This document shows positions 37,501 to 52,500 of a stretch of DNA of 64,000 nucleotides, one piece after another (position 1 is the stretch's first letter; each line of letters begins with the position of its first letter). The position numbers and the translations under genes were made by a program. The notes under the pieces were generated by a model that worked only from the letters and a program-made list of their open reading frames with translations, searched no databases and was not told the DNA's origin. The stretch lies in assembly GCA_014706295.1 (NCBI GenBank), contig JACSVZ010000008.1:19881659-19945658 (forward strand). Reading direction: 5' to 3'. The DNA is from Lycocorax pyrrhopterus obiensis. Taxonomy: Eukaryota > Chordata > Aves > Passeriformes > Paradisaeidae.

Positions 37501-40500
37501 AGATGGAATGAAGAGAGTCTTAGTGTTCTGGGTTTCTTGATTTTTCCTGGATCCCACAGGACCACCAGTCTTGAGCTTACCAGTTTTTGGGAGGCTTCCA
37601 TGCTCTATCAGTATCTGCTTCTCCATCTCTCCAGTTTGCTGGTGGCTAGATCCTCAACTACGCACAAGTTTACGGTCTGTAGGGTTCATTCACGCAGACT
37701 TGCACAGAAGGGATTTTTGACAGGCATTTGCTCGTTTCCCAAATAACAAAAAACATTCTGGGAACTAAAAAGATAGCTTGTATTTGAAGACCATACAATG
37801 TCTTACAAACACTAACAGTTCCTAATTGTAAAACTATGCTGCCTGGCTAGAAACCCTGACAGCACTGGAATTTAAGAGCCCTGAGCACTTTTCAGACAGA
37901 TTGCGGTTGTTGAATCATGCTTCTTTTATCTGGGCAAAGCCAAGAGACTGTTTGCTGTGCATGTACGTGACTGCATCCAATTTGAAAAGGAATCGTATTT
38001 TAAAATACAGCAAATACTTTAAGTGAAGAATAAATCTGGGACCTCTTTCCAGAAGAAGAGTGAAATTAGCTAGTTAACACTGTACAAAAGCATCTTCCAC
38101 TAAAAGTGCTCCATATTCTGCTCTCTGAGGTAAGCTGGTAAGCTTCCTGAGAAATAACCTTACAGACTACTGAGTTTTTAATCTCTTTGTGTTATGAGTT
38201 TCTGGAAAGTAACTTTCCGATATTCAGAATAAATACACTTCTTTCATTTTTAAAGCACTCGTACATAACTCTGTGGGAGCTTGTGATTGGAGTCAAATAG
38301 TACAGCTGAGTATCTGACAAGTGGTCACTAACATGGTCTTGTGATGGTTGGCTTTCTAAGAAGTAAGAGCAGTGCAGTCATCTGCTCTTTGAGTGTAATT
38401 GCTATAGGCACTGCTAAAGGTTATCTGCTAAACTGAAGCTGTGTGATTGTTCCCTAGTTTTCTAGTTCATGCTATGAAAGTTGAAGGTGTGAAGATTGGT
38501 AGAAGTAATAATTCACCATTTAAAAAAAATCTCTTCAATTACAGGGTGTTTTTCAGCTGTTTTCATTTCAGTCTCCAAGTAAGTTAGGAAGATACACTTA
38601 AAGCAAATCCCAAACAAAAGTTTGAGAGTCTGCTGTATGCTGTTTATATTTAAGAAAGTGCCCGGTATTACTAAAAAAAGCTCTGATATTGCATAAAGTA
38701 GTTTAGAGGTAAAGTTGAATGTTAAGTACAAATATTAGCCTCAAAGCACCTGTAATGAAAGATGCTCCACTTCAAATTAATTATTTGAAACTAGAATGCA
38801 CTATGCATTTTCTGAGCAGTAAATCTCTGGAGCTTATCCAAGTGGTAAACTGGTGGAGAAATTGAAGAAATGTAAGTGGGCACAATATACTTTGTTTATA
38901 TGCTTATAATAAACAAAACAAAAACCTTCCTCTCTTTTCAGAAACTTTTTCACTAAAAGGACAAAGGAACTCAAACCTGCTGTCCAAAGCGCTCCTGGTT
39001 GGAAGTTGTTTGGAAAAGTCCCACCGAGGGAAAATCTTCCAAAAGATTCCAAAATTATTCAGCAGGTGAGTAAACATCTCACAACTCTAGGTACGAGAAT
39101 TGTAAAAATAACACCCATGCACTGCATTTCTCTGCTGTTATATCCACGTGGGTGTTATATGACCATGGGGTGCTCTGAGAACACTCTTTTGGGGCTTTAC
39201 TTAAATAATAGTAATTACTAAGGAATCTTGTGGTTTATGATTAGCTTGTACATTCTTCAGTACATCTCAGTACTTATAAAAAGTACTTACAAAAAGGTGG
39301 TACATGTTCAAAAAGCTTTTTTGTCAAGACATTAGACATTGTCTGTTTTTGTTAAGACATTAGAACTTGTGTTAATTTCCCATAAATTTTTGTCTTATTT
39401 AACATGATATGCTGCGATCTGACTCATTTTTACATAGTCATCCTTGCCTGGAAGACTTTCTATGTAGGTAACTTGTGACAAAGTGCTTAGAATTCTGGTC
39501 ATGTTTTAATTTAAAGTTTTAATCTCACTCAAGATACTTTGTTGCAAAATAATATTGTGAATTGAACTTGTTTTGGAGCTACTGGGATTCTTCACAAAGA
39601 TACCTCTGATTTCCTTCCTCTGTCACAAAGTTGCACTCCCATATATTCGTTCCTGTGGAGTCTGTGATAAAATAATACTAAAATGTCAGTCTTCAAAGGT
39701 GAGCAATTGGTAATGTATCATTAGCGTAATGTTAGCATGCAAACCTGAAGCTGAAAGATTAGTTGACATGAGAAATATGAATGTTCCCTGTGTTGGTTAA
39801 AACAGTAACTTGAATCTCTTGAGAGCTGCTTTCTTTGTCTCCTTCCTTGAATTCCAGATAAGCTGATATGTTTGGCAGGTGCAAATGGCTGTGAATGACA
39901 CGGTGTTCAGTTATCTCCTTGAAAGAGCTTTGTGGCAAAGAGGGCCTTTTGGGAGCAACTAAAGTGAAAAACTAGAGGATCTTTTTGAAGGAATTCAATG
40001 CAATGGGACTTGTGACAATAAAATGTTGCAAGAAAATGATGAGATTACAGAAAGTGCAATCTTGTGCATTGAAACTACATGACCTTTAAAGGTCCCTTCC
40101 AACCCAAATCATCCTATGGTTTATACTGTGAAGTACACTGAATGCTTCTTGTACGTTTTCAAATACAATTTTCTTTTTTGAATGATTTTCCTCTTTGGAA
40201 AGATTTTCCTCTTTGGGTGGGAGAGGGCAAGCGTTCTTGGTTTGCGTGCAGGTGGATGCTGTTGGCCTTGTGCTGTGAAAATACTATGGTAAAATCCAGA
40301 TGTCTCTTCCATCCTGAGAAATGAAGAATCTGCACAATGTAACCTGTCATCTGCTTACTGTTTTCTAGTAATGAAGATATTTTTTCTGGAGACCATGTTA
40401 TAATAGAATGGTTTGGGTTGGAAGGGAGATCTACTCTTCCTGCTATGGGCAGACACCTTCCAATAGACCAGGTTGCTCAGAGCCCCATCCAATCTGACTT

Positions 40501-43500
40501 TGAACACTTCCAGGGATGGGGCATCCACAACTTTCCTGGGTGACCTGTTGAAGATGATGATCTGAAGAAATTGTCCTACTTTCCTATTCCATTGTCCCTC
40601 AGTGATTGTGTTTGTTTTAAACTGTAGTGTTCCCATTTTTTTAACTTCTCCAAAGTGTCAGAAAAGCAAATGTATTACAACAATGTATTATCTTTAACTA
40701 TGATTGAGTTGCTCCTAGTCATGTGGTTTGTGCTATTATGTTTGCCAGATTAGACTCACTGTTGGATTTACATAATCTTGAGTAAAGTATCAGTAATAGC
40801 TAATATTTTTAGCTTTCTATTTGGCTAAAGCATGCATGGTCTTTAGATAAAGCCTCATGAGCTAAGAGGCACTGTTACCAAAGGGGAACCAGCCTGACAG
40901 TATGCTCTGCACACAGTTAGAGCTACATACCTGAGGAAATTTGATCTTAACTTGAGAAATGACCCTTATGGCTCCATAGTTAGCATATGTCAAATGTCTT
41001 GCACGTGTGTTTAAAATTTACTATATAGCTCCTTGTGCATATGCCTTTGAAGAAAAGCCAATGGTTTCTTTTCTTGAAAAATGTTCAAATTTGCTAAGTT
41101 GGTGATAGGTTAGAATGAATATAGGCACACTTGGTTACTGAAGATCAGTGGGGAATAGCATCTTCACTTTCAAATGGCTGACTGTAGTCTCTAGACTAAT
41201 TCCTCATTAGGCAGGAAATGTGAGTGAAAAGAATATAAGGCCTTGAAGAAGCTGATAGAAATATGATTCAAGCTTAAGGTGTTTTGTTCACATGCCATTC
41301 TGTGAACCTGTCAGGTTACTTCATAACCTGCATGAAGTGTCTCTCCAAAGTTGCACTTCAACTTTCTAAATTAGAGTGGAGGGATCAAATGCGATCTGAA
41401 ACAGAAATCCCACATTTTTCCCCAATATTTCTAGCTCTCTGTGGTCAGAACCATGGTTACTTCTTGTTAGCCAGCTTTTGTACAATGAACCTTAGGTGTA
41501 AGACTACAAGACAGTAGGAAAGCTGCCTGTGAGGGAGTTTATGGTAGTTTATTATTAGCCACAAATCTTGCCATTCCTGAACATTATTTTTCATGGTTGG
41601 ACATGGTCCTTTCACTTTACTGATGTCAGTAGCCAGCTTTGGGAGGGTGCAAATAAACCCTTGATTAAGGAAACTCAGTAATGAGTCAGCATCCTGCGTG
41701 TAAAAGATGAAGCCGTGTTGCAAGAAAAATTAACTCACAACAGGAAAAACTTTGCGATTAATAGGAGGAGGAAGTCTTTTGGAAAAGGATAATATTTACA
41801 TAAAAGTTTTATGGCAATATCATGAAGCATGAAGTACTTTCCTATTAGTAAAACTGAGAAATTGCATCACTGTAGATTTACAGCCTAAAGACTGGTAGGG
41901 CTTATGTGCCCCTTTTCCATCCCGGCTGAAGGAAGCCTCCTTCGTTCTCTTTGTTATGGTAAGGATGATGTAGTAAATTGCTAATTACATTTAAATGAAT
42001 GCTTGTGGCTCCCAGTCACTGTCTATCAACTAGACACTGCTACATGTGCCTCTCCAGAGAAGTCAGGTAGTGATTGTAATATCTTGAATAACCTCCAAGA
42101 AAATCTGGAAACTTAATTGCGGATACTGTTTCAGACATTTTTCAGATGACTATGCCAGCCAGCTGTGCCTTCAGAGACTGCCTCATGAATATTATTGTAA
42201 ACGATTTCTTTGCAAGCCTCTTAGCCCGTGTAGAAGATGATGAATGTTTTTGTGGCACAGCAGCCTGTGGGGTTTTCCTGCACAGTCCCCGCAGCTGCGC
42301 CGCCTCGGGCGAGATGCGCTCGCTCAAACTGGGTCAGAGGTTGAAAGTTCTTGGCAGCTGCATCTCCCCGCTCGCAGCTGCTGGCACGCTCATCTCTCCT
42401 TGGATTTAGAGCTGCCCAAGCAGGATGTGATTGAGGCCAACTCTTCTTTTGCTGGACATCTCCTTCCTCTGGGCTTCTTTCCTTCACTGTTTTTTTGAAA
42501 AGGGAAAACAACTCCCCAGGACTGCAAATGTCAAATGCATTTGATGGTTTTAGGAAGTGTGCCTTTTTTCATGAACTGCAGCTAATAAAGCTAGTTATTA
42601 TAAGAAGCATGTTGTCATTAATGATCAGTTTGGTAAATTCTTTTCAGTCTGTACAGAAATCTGCTTTAAATTAGACTGCTGAAATACTTTAATGCAGAAG
42701 CGTTTAAAGCAGAAACAGACTTGTGGGCTGATATATAACATTTTGGAATGTATTGACTAAAGACCAAGTTCTGTTTAAAAATGCAAGCTCAATTTCAGTT
42801 TTTGTGCTTATGGTTAAAGAAAAGAGCTTTTAATCTATGATAAATTTTTTTCTGAATATCAAGTCATTAAGTTTAGCTTATTAAAGCGGGCTTGCATACT
42901 TTTTATTAAGTTGTTTAAAGCAGTATGGTGGGTTTTTTTTCTAATATGCCTGAATTAAAGTAAACTCAAAATATGCAATTACACATTGCAAAATAAAAAA
43001 AAAGTAAAATATACACCAAATTAGCTTTATCAGCAGTTTTAATAATGCTGCTCTCAGTGGCAGCCTTAAATGAAGTGGAAAAAAAAAGCTTCTTTTCTAC
43101 TTAAATCTGCCACACCATTAAAAGCTTGCAGCGATTTTAGAAATGACTGCTTATTCAGAAGTGAAGCTATCTTTTCCAATAGCTGTCACCTTGTGTATGA
43201 AACGGAAGGTTTTAATCTTAGTCCAGTAAATACTAGCTTTGACTGGGTCACTGTTGTACATCTAACCTCTGAAAATGTGTTGGGGTGGCTCTGAAATCTT
43301 TACAAAAAAGAAATACTTGAGGGCTAAAAAACTTCAGTGTCTTCACTTGCATATTTTTCCAGTGTTGTTATCTCCAGTCTGAGATCTAATGGAGAAATTG
43401 CAGTCACTGATTCGGCAGGATTCCCGTGGTCTCCCAGGGACGAGGGTTTTCAGAGGCTTCTCTTCAGAGGAACAGATGTGTTTTGAATCAGTTTTTGTAT

Positions 43501-46500
43501 GACTCAAACCTTCTAGCTTGCGATATTAACTCTTCCCTCCAAACTTGATTGTTAAGAGTTTAAAAGTGCACGAAGCTCTTAATGCTTATAAAAATGTGTA
43601 TGTGTGTTTGTAAACAAACCCAAGGACTGACTCTCTCAGAGAAGTTGTAGTATGCTTTTTCACAGGAGTGGTTTTTAAGTAGATTGTTATTTAGAGGTCA
43701 TGTTGTCTCACCTTGAACTGCTACTGGAGAAAAGAGAAAGGCAAGACTTCTGCCTGTTTGCCAGATACAGGGTAGAAACACATTGGTAACAAACTGCCTT
43801 GAAACAAGGACAGATAATAAATGGGGGTATTGGGTCTTGCAAGGAACCTGTAACACCTGAATAACAATTCGTCCTACCAGAAGCAGTGGGGAGGCTGGGA
43901 TGGTTTTCTTTGTAGATGCTGTAGCAGCTCAGATTCTCAAGAAATGTCCCACATGATTCAAGAATCACCTGTGTAGTTAATAAAATTTCTATTCTAGAGG
44001 TAAACCAAAGACATTCCCCAGTGTTTTAGATTTCTTCAGTGATTGTCTTGTCAGTAAAATGGTAATGAAACTGGTAGGACCTCAGAGTGACAAATGTTTT
44101 CTTTTGTTTTGCATAAAGGCCGTAAAGTACGGTTCCGCTCCTACTGCCAGGACATCCCCAGTTGCTTTGAGAAGGGAAACTTGTTAAGGAGAACTTCTTA
44201 CTATGTCAGTGCTATGTTGGTGGCACAAGTGCATCTTCAGGGGAACACCTTACAGGGGGGATGGGATCAGTGTTTTGAAAATAACATGGAGGTATTGAAT
44301 CTGCTGATGTGAATTCTTCTGATTGCTGTTTTTTTAAAAACAAAGTCTTTGAGGACAACTACAAAGTATTGAAGCAACCTTTCTCTTGCTAAGGCTTGAA
44401 AAAGAAAGCATACACATTGTATGTATTTTCATTTCTGTTCTTGCCAGTTGCTGTATTTGGAGGAAACAAAGTATAAATTGAGGTAATAAAATTATAGAAC
44501 TTCCTTTACTTTGATTTGGTGGGACATGGTATTTTATTTTTTGGTCTGCTGGATTCTCTCTTTGTGGGATCCCTCTCCCTCTATTGAGCCTTTGAATTTC
44601 TTTAGCAAAGCATGATACATTGGATTTTTTTCTTCTCTTAAAGAACCGAGCGTTTGTGGGTTAAGCAGACATGCTGCTGAGCTTGAGGTGCTGAGATAGC
44701 AAAATCATCATCTAGGCAGGCTGTATCAAATTCCAAAAGGACAGGTTCAGGTAGTAAATCTGCTGTCTTTCATGGATGTTTTTTTAAAGTGTGGAGTTGT
44801 GGGGATTTTTTTTGGTGGTTTGTTTTAATATAAACCTTATCCTTCCAAGGCTGGCATGGTACTTCAGTACTGGAAAGGAAAAATAGTATGGCAAGGGAGA
44901 AGAAGGCCTTTAAAATGGTTTCTATTATTCTGAGGTATGCATGGTACAGAACACTGTAGATATATTCTGCTGAATTCATGGTAAAAACCTGATTTTTCCT
45001 TCTTCCAGGCGCTGTAGCTTAAAAGCAGTGGGCTGTGTTTGTCACCTCCCCTGCACCCCATCTTTTAGCTTATTATAAAACCAGCTTTGACTTTTGATTG
45101 GAAACCTGCAGAGCCGTGGTTGTACAGGGTCTTCTGTAGCTGGGCTTGCTTTTACCTGGTTGCTTTGCTGCTTAGAATCTTACTTTTAATGGAAGTGACT
45201 GTTTCTCAAAGCCTTACAGATACATCTCAGTTCTCACCAGCTCAGCAGTAACGCTGAGGTGTAGAACACTTTTGAGCTTTCAGTTTAGAAATACTGATTA
45301 TAACATGGCAGGGGGAAGCAGGGGACAATGTTTTGTTTTTCCTTTCCAACAACGTGTACCTTCCAAGGCTAGTGGTTAAGTATGACTAATGTCTGTGAGC
45401 GGTGTGTACTAGGGAGGCACGGGGTGTATCAGGGACTGCCTTTTGTCACGCACCTGGAGAAGCACCATGGAAAAAATATCCCTTTGGGCAAAGGTGCTGA
45501 TTACTGAAAGCATAAAACATCAATTAAACCAGAAAAACAATCCAGTCGATGTCTGTACAGATCTTGCACGAGTGGGAAATCTTTGTATATGTGTCTATTT
45601 CAAGGGCTGGAAAAGGAGGAGGGACAGACACATCCATGTTTTTTCAAACATACAAGATAAATACTCTACATGTGAATTTAAATTTTGGCTTGCATGTTGC
45701 TATATTGTAATGATCTTTTCTTCATTTGTTCACTAAGGCTCTGCTTCTGTTTTTCTTATTAGGATGACAGTTCTGGCAGTCTTGCGTCAATATCTGCTCT
45801 CAGTCTATTAAACACAGGGGTATGAAATTTAATATATACTTTTTCTAGTTGTATTCGATGCCATGCATGGGACTGTGTAGCACTCATTAAAATTGAACAA
45901 ACATCACATTTTCACAGTAGCATGAATATTTTATGGCACTAACCATCAACTCATTAAAAACCATTAGTAAAATAAACAAATTTCACATGTGAATCTCACT
46001 AACAACTTGAAGTGATAGAGTATTATTGTTTACTGTTTATATTGCATGTTCTTGAATAGCAAGAAATAGATAATCACAGAGCTTGACAGTAATTTACTTT
46101 CTATGTTTGCTGTGCCTCATTACTTAATGGTAAAAGTTGAAAAGCTTGATGTGTAATATTTTTGGACACCTTATTAAATTTGAAAATTGATATATTAGAA
46201 TCTTTTTTCTGTCACTAAGCCACACAACCTATTAACAGTGGCACTTCAGAACTCCAGATGCTTTTAATCACCATTTCCAATGTGAAATTGGAAACCTAGA
46301 AAAGCATAGCTATTGAAATTTTTGTTATATTTTACATTATTTATTTGCTGTGACTGGGATCCTTCTGAAATTGCACATGCCCATTACTTTGTAAACTTTT
46401 TATGTAATTCTGCACTCTATGTTAAACATGAATAGTACAGATTGGCTTTTTAGTTCTGTGGAACTGTGAAACAGAGCAGTCGTGTAACTGCTGGTTGATT

Positions 46501-49500
46501 CTGGTGCCTGTGGTTCACATTACATGGCCCGGCCACTCTCAGCATGTCTTTACTGGGCTCAGGGCCGGTGGCTTCTCATAAACAAAAGAAGATGAAACTT
46601 GATGCACCTTATTAAATATCCAATTGAGGAAAAAATACAGCAAACAAAGAATTGAAGGTGGATGGTGTTAACTTTGGAAGATTGACCTAGAAACTCTTAA
46701 GTGTCTGTTTGGTTGTCCTTTTGTACTGTGTGAAGATTGGTATTTTCTTCTCCATCAATATATCCATTCTTTCTATTTCACCTGCAAATTAGGCAAGAAT
46801 GTACTGTTCTGCCTGTCCTGACAGCGTCTGGAATTCTTATTTCTGGGAGAGTGTCTAGTTTATGACTCACAGAATTTTTCAGTGACATCTACTCTTGCTG
46901 TAAACACTTCTTTGTTTATAATCACCTTGTAGCCAGTGCTAGCTCAGCAATTTTAACATTTAACCTGGAGGCAACGCGCATGCTGGTGTAAGATTATGCA
47001 TTAGCAGAAATTCTTCTTACATGGATGCACTCCTAGGTGATTCTATTAATGCTTCTATTCTTGGATGATCAACCTCGAGTCAAATGACAGCATATAGTCC
47101 TTCTGATGATATATCTAGTTAGCTGTACAACATCATGAAAATAATCATATAGATGTTTCATAGACCCATCTGCTGCAGTCACATGTGTGTAGAGGGGAGA
47201 GAGGTTTAAAACCATTTGCACAATATATGGCAATCCCCATTCTGTTTCGTCAGCAGAAGTCACAGCTGATTGAATAAAATCTGTTTTAGTATCAGACTTA
47301 GCATTAGAGAGGAGAAAGCATATCAGAAGAAACTGTCATACACAGGATGTTTAACGGGGGTATTAGTATGCCTTGACATCTACTTTAAATAGAGGCAGTC
47401 CTTAAGACAGGGGAAGTTTATTCAGTGTTGCATTCTTTAGTTGCATAAATTCTCTACACATCAGATGCCTTTCTCCTCCAGCATACCTAAAACATAATTG
47501 GATGTGTGGTGTTTTGTCTGTATCATTGGTACTGTGAGAACTTCCACAGTCCTTGTAACCAAAGGCTTTTATCACTCCTTCCCAGGAGTTCAACTTTTGT
47601 TGCTGGATCAGAAATAGATCAAACTTAATTCCAGATTCATGTTAAATTTTATGGTTGGTATTTATTCCTTTACAGCTGTATAGTTTGGGCTCTGTAGATG
47701 CAAGTTTGTCTTCTAACACTGAATCCCTGTGTTCACACTTAGTTAAATACTTTATTCCCACAAGCATACCTTACTTCAGGTCTCCTAATGCTTTTGGAAT
47801 GCTGCAGTGCAGCTGGTTTTCCTTTCTGTATGGTCGTTGGCTTATGTAGTGGAAGAAGAGGCTATGAGCAGTTACTTACAAATGTTACACAGAGCTATCC
47901 AGTACTGTTTAGAGGTATCTAAAATTACTCTCAATGGTCTGACTGTCCTTTATGGTACTTCAGCAGAAGGATGACTGAAACTTCAGATTTGCATGTTTTC
48001 CATGTAGATTTCAAAAAGGTGCAAGCAATAAAAACCTCTGTGGGTTTGTTTTTTTTTTCATTTGGAGCACCAGGGCATTTTTTTGGTGTTCTTTGCTGTG
48101 GTGGTGGGGGTGGATTCTTTTGGGGTTGGGTTTGTGGTTTTTGGGTGGGGTTTTTTGTTGTTTTGTTTTAAGAAGATACTATTTGAGATATTTTTATCTT
48201 CTTAAACAAATGCAGTTTATAAGCAAAAGACGTTTTCCCAGCCCCAGATACCTGTCTGTAGGTTAATAGGTTTATCTGCATCTCTGCAGGAATAAATACC
48301 AGAAATGCAAGTCCCTCCACATACCGAAGCACTCTTAAGTATATTGTCACAGTGTTTTCCCGGAAAAATGTGCTTTTAGCTTGTTACTGGGTTAATTATT
48401 GGCAGTTGATAAGAGGCTGCAGTTCCAGACTTAGTAAGAAGATAACTGGTTTTACTTTTTATTCAAGCTGAAATTTCCTTTTCTTTATTTTGGAATTGTG
48501 AAGTGTTCTGGAATTTTCAGTAAATGCCTGATATGTTGCAATAAAGATTTTTAAAAATAACGTTCTCTAAGCTTGTGAAAACATACATGTGACACTGCCA
48601 AAATAATTTTTTTACATATACAGGTTTTACATAGTCTTGAATCTTAGCTGTCAACTGTTCTATCTTCTAGCACATGCCCTACATGTTAAGCCTTTGACAA
48701 GACATTTGACTTTAAACTATATTTTACCTTGTTATGGGAGAGTATTAGCTCACATCTTTCAAAGTGAAATTTAATGTCAGCTCAAGCTTTTTAGATTCTG
48801 CATCAAATGCACCATTAAGGATATTGGATTCTTTACATCTAGTCATACAAAGTATTCCAGAAAAAAAATTGATACTTTGTGTAAGATCTCCACACATCAG
48901 ATGATTGTGGGATCTAATCTTCAAATAAGTTTCCTAGAGCACAGGCTTCTTGAGGAAAAAGCCTCTTCCTTTGGAAGGTTCGGATACTTTGGGGGTATGG
49001 GCAGCCATGACAGTTTGAGCCTGAGGCTATTTTGGTCTCTGTTTTGACTCTTTCTAGTGACACGTAGAGTTTTCCTTCTCTTCTCATGTGGTCTCTGTTT
49101 ACAAAACCCAACTGTTCATGACGTGTACTTACTTTTAGAAACACAGTTGGATGATGAGTTCTGCCTTTTGTGAAAATCTCTGTTGAAGAATTTTTAATTT
49201 TTGGTTTTTTTCTTTCTCTGTCGCTTTGGAAATAGCGTATCAGTTCTTAGCACAGGTGAGAGCTGGAAGCACTAGCATTGTTCACATGTATTGCTTGTAT
49301 TAAAAAAGGTGAGAGTGGCTTCATTTCTGATGTACATCTTGCAGTGCTTTTTATTTTCTTTTCTTTCTTTTTTTTTCCTTAAAAATTTGCATACTAGTTA
49401 GACATGTAGGGATGTTGAAAAGGTTGCTGATGTTTGAGCTTTCTCATCTCTGACCACTTGTCAAACCAGCACACCACTAAATGAACTTGATTATGTGGCT

Positions 49501-52500
49501 CTTGTTACAAAGGAGAGTATGAAAGTAAATCAGAACTTCTACCAAGAGTAGGAGGGATGGCATTGCTACTGTACTGCAGCCTGGATGCTGATCTCTGGGT
49601 GTTATCACAGGATACATTCCTAATTTACAAATGTACTGGAGTGTCCTGAGGTATACAGCATGACAGGAGTACGGATGTTGTTTCTGTTTTTAAGTGGAAT
49701 TAAATAATTTTAGGCTTGAGAATATGTGTATTCATTCATATGGTGAACATTGATTTTTTTGATTTTTCTTGTGCTTGTGTGAATTACAACAGAACTCTAC
49801 CAATCCTGTATCCAGTTGTTCAGGGTACTTGTTTGTATGTGCTGAATGGTGTTGATGCTTATTATTCCATTAATTTGGTAGCACATTTTTATTTGCAGAG
49901 GCTAAAAAAAAGGGATGTGAGATTTGAGGTTTTCATCTGGCTCTGTTTAGCTTTTTTCCTAAAGATTGTGTCATATTTCTGTTTTGTTGAGTTGCTGTTG
50001 TGGTAAAAGGATTAGAATTCTTTCTTCCTCAGAATCTTGTGTGTATTGAAGGCAGTTAAATATTTCTTTCTAAGTAGATTGCATGTTTTAACCTCAGAGA
50101 AAGGAAATTATATGAAACAGACCTGTAATGATAAATACTGGTATATTGTCACTGAGTATAGTGTAGGTGGTTCTGGTTAATGTGGTGTTGCTAAAGGCCT
50201 CAGGAATGTGAGGTGTACTGGATCTTAAAGGGGGCTAGAATCAAGAGGAAGAAATTGGGAGAGACAGATGTTCTTGATTAGTGGTCTTTGTTGTTAGTGC
50301 TGGGTTTTTTTTATTGTCAGCTTTACATATTCATATACTTGTGCACTAGCTAGGCTGGGAAAATTATGCAGATTTCTTTACTGCCTGATCTTGGGATGCT
50401 CAGCTGTAATATTGAACTAGAACAGATCAAAGGTTAAGTTGATACAAGAAACTGCTTTCTCATTCATCTTTACTTAGCAGTCCTGGAAAGCTGCACTGTT
50501 GCTATCAGCAATTTCAACTTGTAGTGTTTGCTGCTTGCTGTCTTAAGTGATGTTAAAATATTTAATATTACATTATTTATGCATTAAGTAATACCATGCT
50601 TACTAATTTGGAGTGAGGCTGAAAGTTGAAATTTAATTTTTATCAATAATGTTGTTTAGGAATATGAAGCACGGACAGGAAGAATGTATAAACCTCTACC
50701 CCCATCAGCAAGACGTAAAAATATTGAATTTGAACCACTTTCAACTACTGCTTTGATTCTGGAGGATCGACCAGCGTAAGTATGATTCTGCTGCGCAACT
50801 GAATGACTGAATTTTAGATACGTTTCTGATGAGCTAAAATTCACACGTCTTGTGTGAAAGAATCATTGGATTATTCTGTCCCACATAATAGCCTAACAAA
50901 TACTTCCAGAAGAACCTTTAAGTGTATCACAGTCTATATGAGGAATTCTTTCTCACTGTAATGGAGCCACCAGTCTGTTATCTACTGTATGTCACAGCTG
51001 TCTGTGACCATGCTCTGGGAATTCTCAAAGTCTTCAGGAATTTTCTTTATCGATTTAAAAAAAGTATTAGGTAGGTAATACCTAAAAGTGCACCTGAAGG
51101 CAAGGAAACAGCAGATGAAGATGTAACAAAACTCACATTAAGTACAAATAAGAATACTAATGAAAAATAGGTAATAAATTGGTCAGTATTTTCAGCTATA
51201 CAGTCTTCAGCAATTTGAAGAAAAGAGAAAGGACCTGCTGACTAGGAACGCAAGCTGAGGAAAACAAATGGAGCAACACTTTCAAATTGCACCATGAAAA
51301 AGCTTGTGATGGCACTGTTAAATGTTTGCTCTAATCACTTCCAGTTAGGAAATGGAAAATAGACCATATTAGTGTTTCTTTCAATATTCTCTCTAGGGGT
51401 ATATAAGCTCATTCCGTGCGAAGACAGAAATATCCTGAATGGAATTATGGGTTGCTATGAGTATTTGTTTTCATAAATGCATTATTTCTTTTCCTGTATG
51501 GTAGAGAGTAAGATATGCAATAACTGGATTGCTGATGTTTTTCTTTACTTTCATAGTATTACAATTCAAAAGCTAGGATAAATATACTTTTACAAATGAC
51601 GCTTTTTTCAAATTGGAGTGCCATCCCAAGCGTGTAATGTGTTGCCACAGTCTAACCTTTGAAAATATATTCTGCTCTCACTTTCATTGACAACATTAAT
51701 AAGTGATTTTGTCTGCTTGTATGAGAGGAGAGAGAAAACTTTTTTTATATTAAAATGATAAAACTGTTTTCTATTTATTTTGGAATGAAGTAGACTAGAG
51801 ATTGGGTAAGAGGCTGAAACCAAACACTGTGTTCTAATTTGCTTTGAAGTGAGTCTCCTTGGTCAAGAGGAAGTGTGTTTGGCAATTAGGGGATCATTAT
51901 GCAGCCAAAAAAAAAAATTTTTTATCTGGTGAACTTTTAGACTGCACCAAGCTTCCTTAGCTTTAGCTCTGACATCAGTGGTCATCTATCCTTTCTTCCT
52001 TTAGGAAACCTATCATCTTTTGTGAGAGTTTTAAAGGGTTAACTACAATGATTAAAAACCTTTACCTTTTATTGAAAATATGTCATCATAGATTTCATAT
52101 GAACAACTGGAGTATCAATAGGCAGGTATATTCAATGATTAAAATACACATGGGCAAAAATGCATTGGAATAACTAACTATATGGTATATCAGCATTTCC
52201 CTTTTGTCACTTCATTTGAGCATCATTCCAGGTGTTCAACAAATTTAATAACCTTACTTTGGGGGAAGCTCTAGGAGAGCTAAAAAACAGGAACAGCAAA
52301 CATCTAGTAGTTCTCTACAGATGTTACTGGAGCACTGGCAGTGTGACAACCCCAGCGCTCACCTTAGAGAGAAACCAAATTTAAACCTGTTCTGAAATGG
52401 TCCAGAATGTCATTTGTGTGTATTGAATTCAGGAACAACTTATTTTCAGAAATCTTCCTGCCAAATCAGTGGAGGAGGCTTTACGTCATCGACAAGAATA

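Larger units (their letters stand above)
39066..45762. other. TBC1D12: TBC1D12 intron 2, first part
   Basis: AT-rich intron with two oppositely oriented CR1 3' ends (40.07-40.13 and 40.40-40.63 kb) and an isolated CpG-rich patch near 42.29-42.33 kb. No constitutive exon is recognised. Confidence 0.7.
45820..50659. other. TBC1D12: TBC1D12 intron 2, distal part
   Basis: AT-rich intron. Two minus-strand coding-like frames near 47.07-47.65 kb are described separately. A T/G-rich tract lies at 48,050-48,170. I see no other structured element. Confidence 0.6.

Noticed and set aside
37225..37746. 173-codon plus-strand open frame in intron 1
   Set aside because: No domain, no splice or promoter context, and a competing frame on the other strand; most likely chance.
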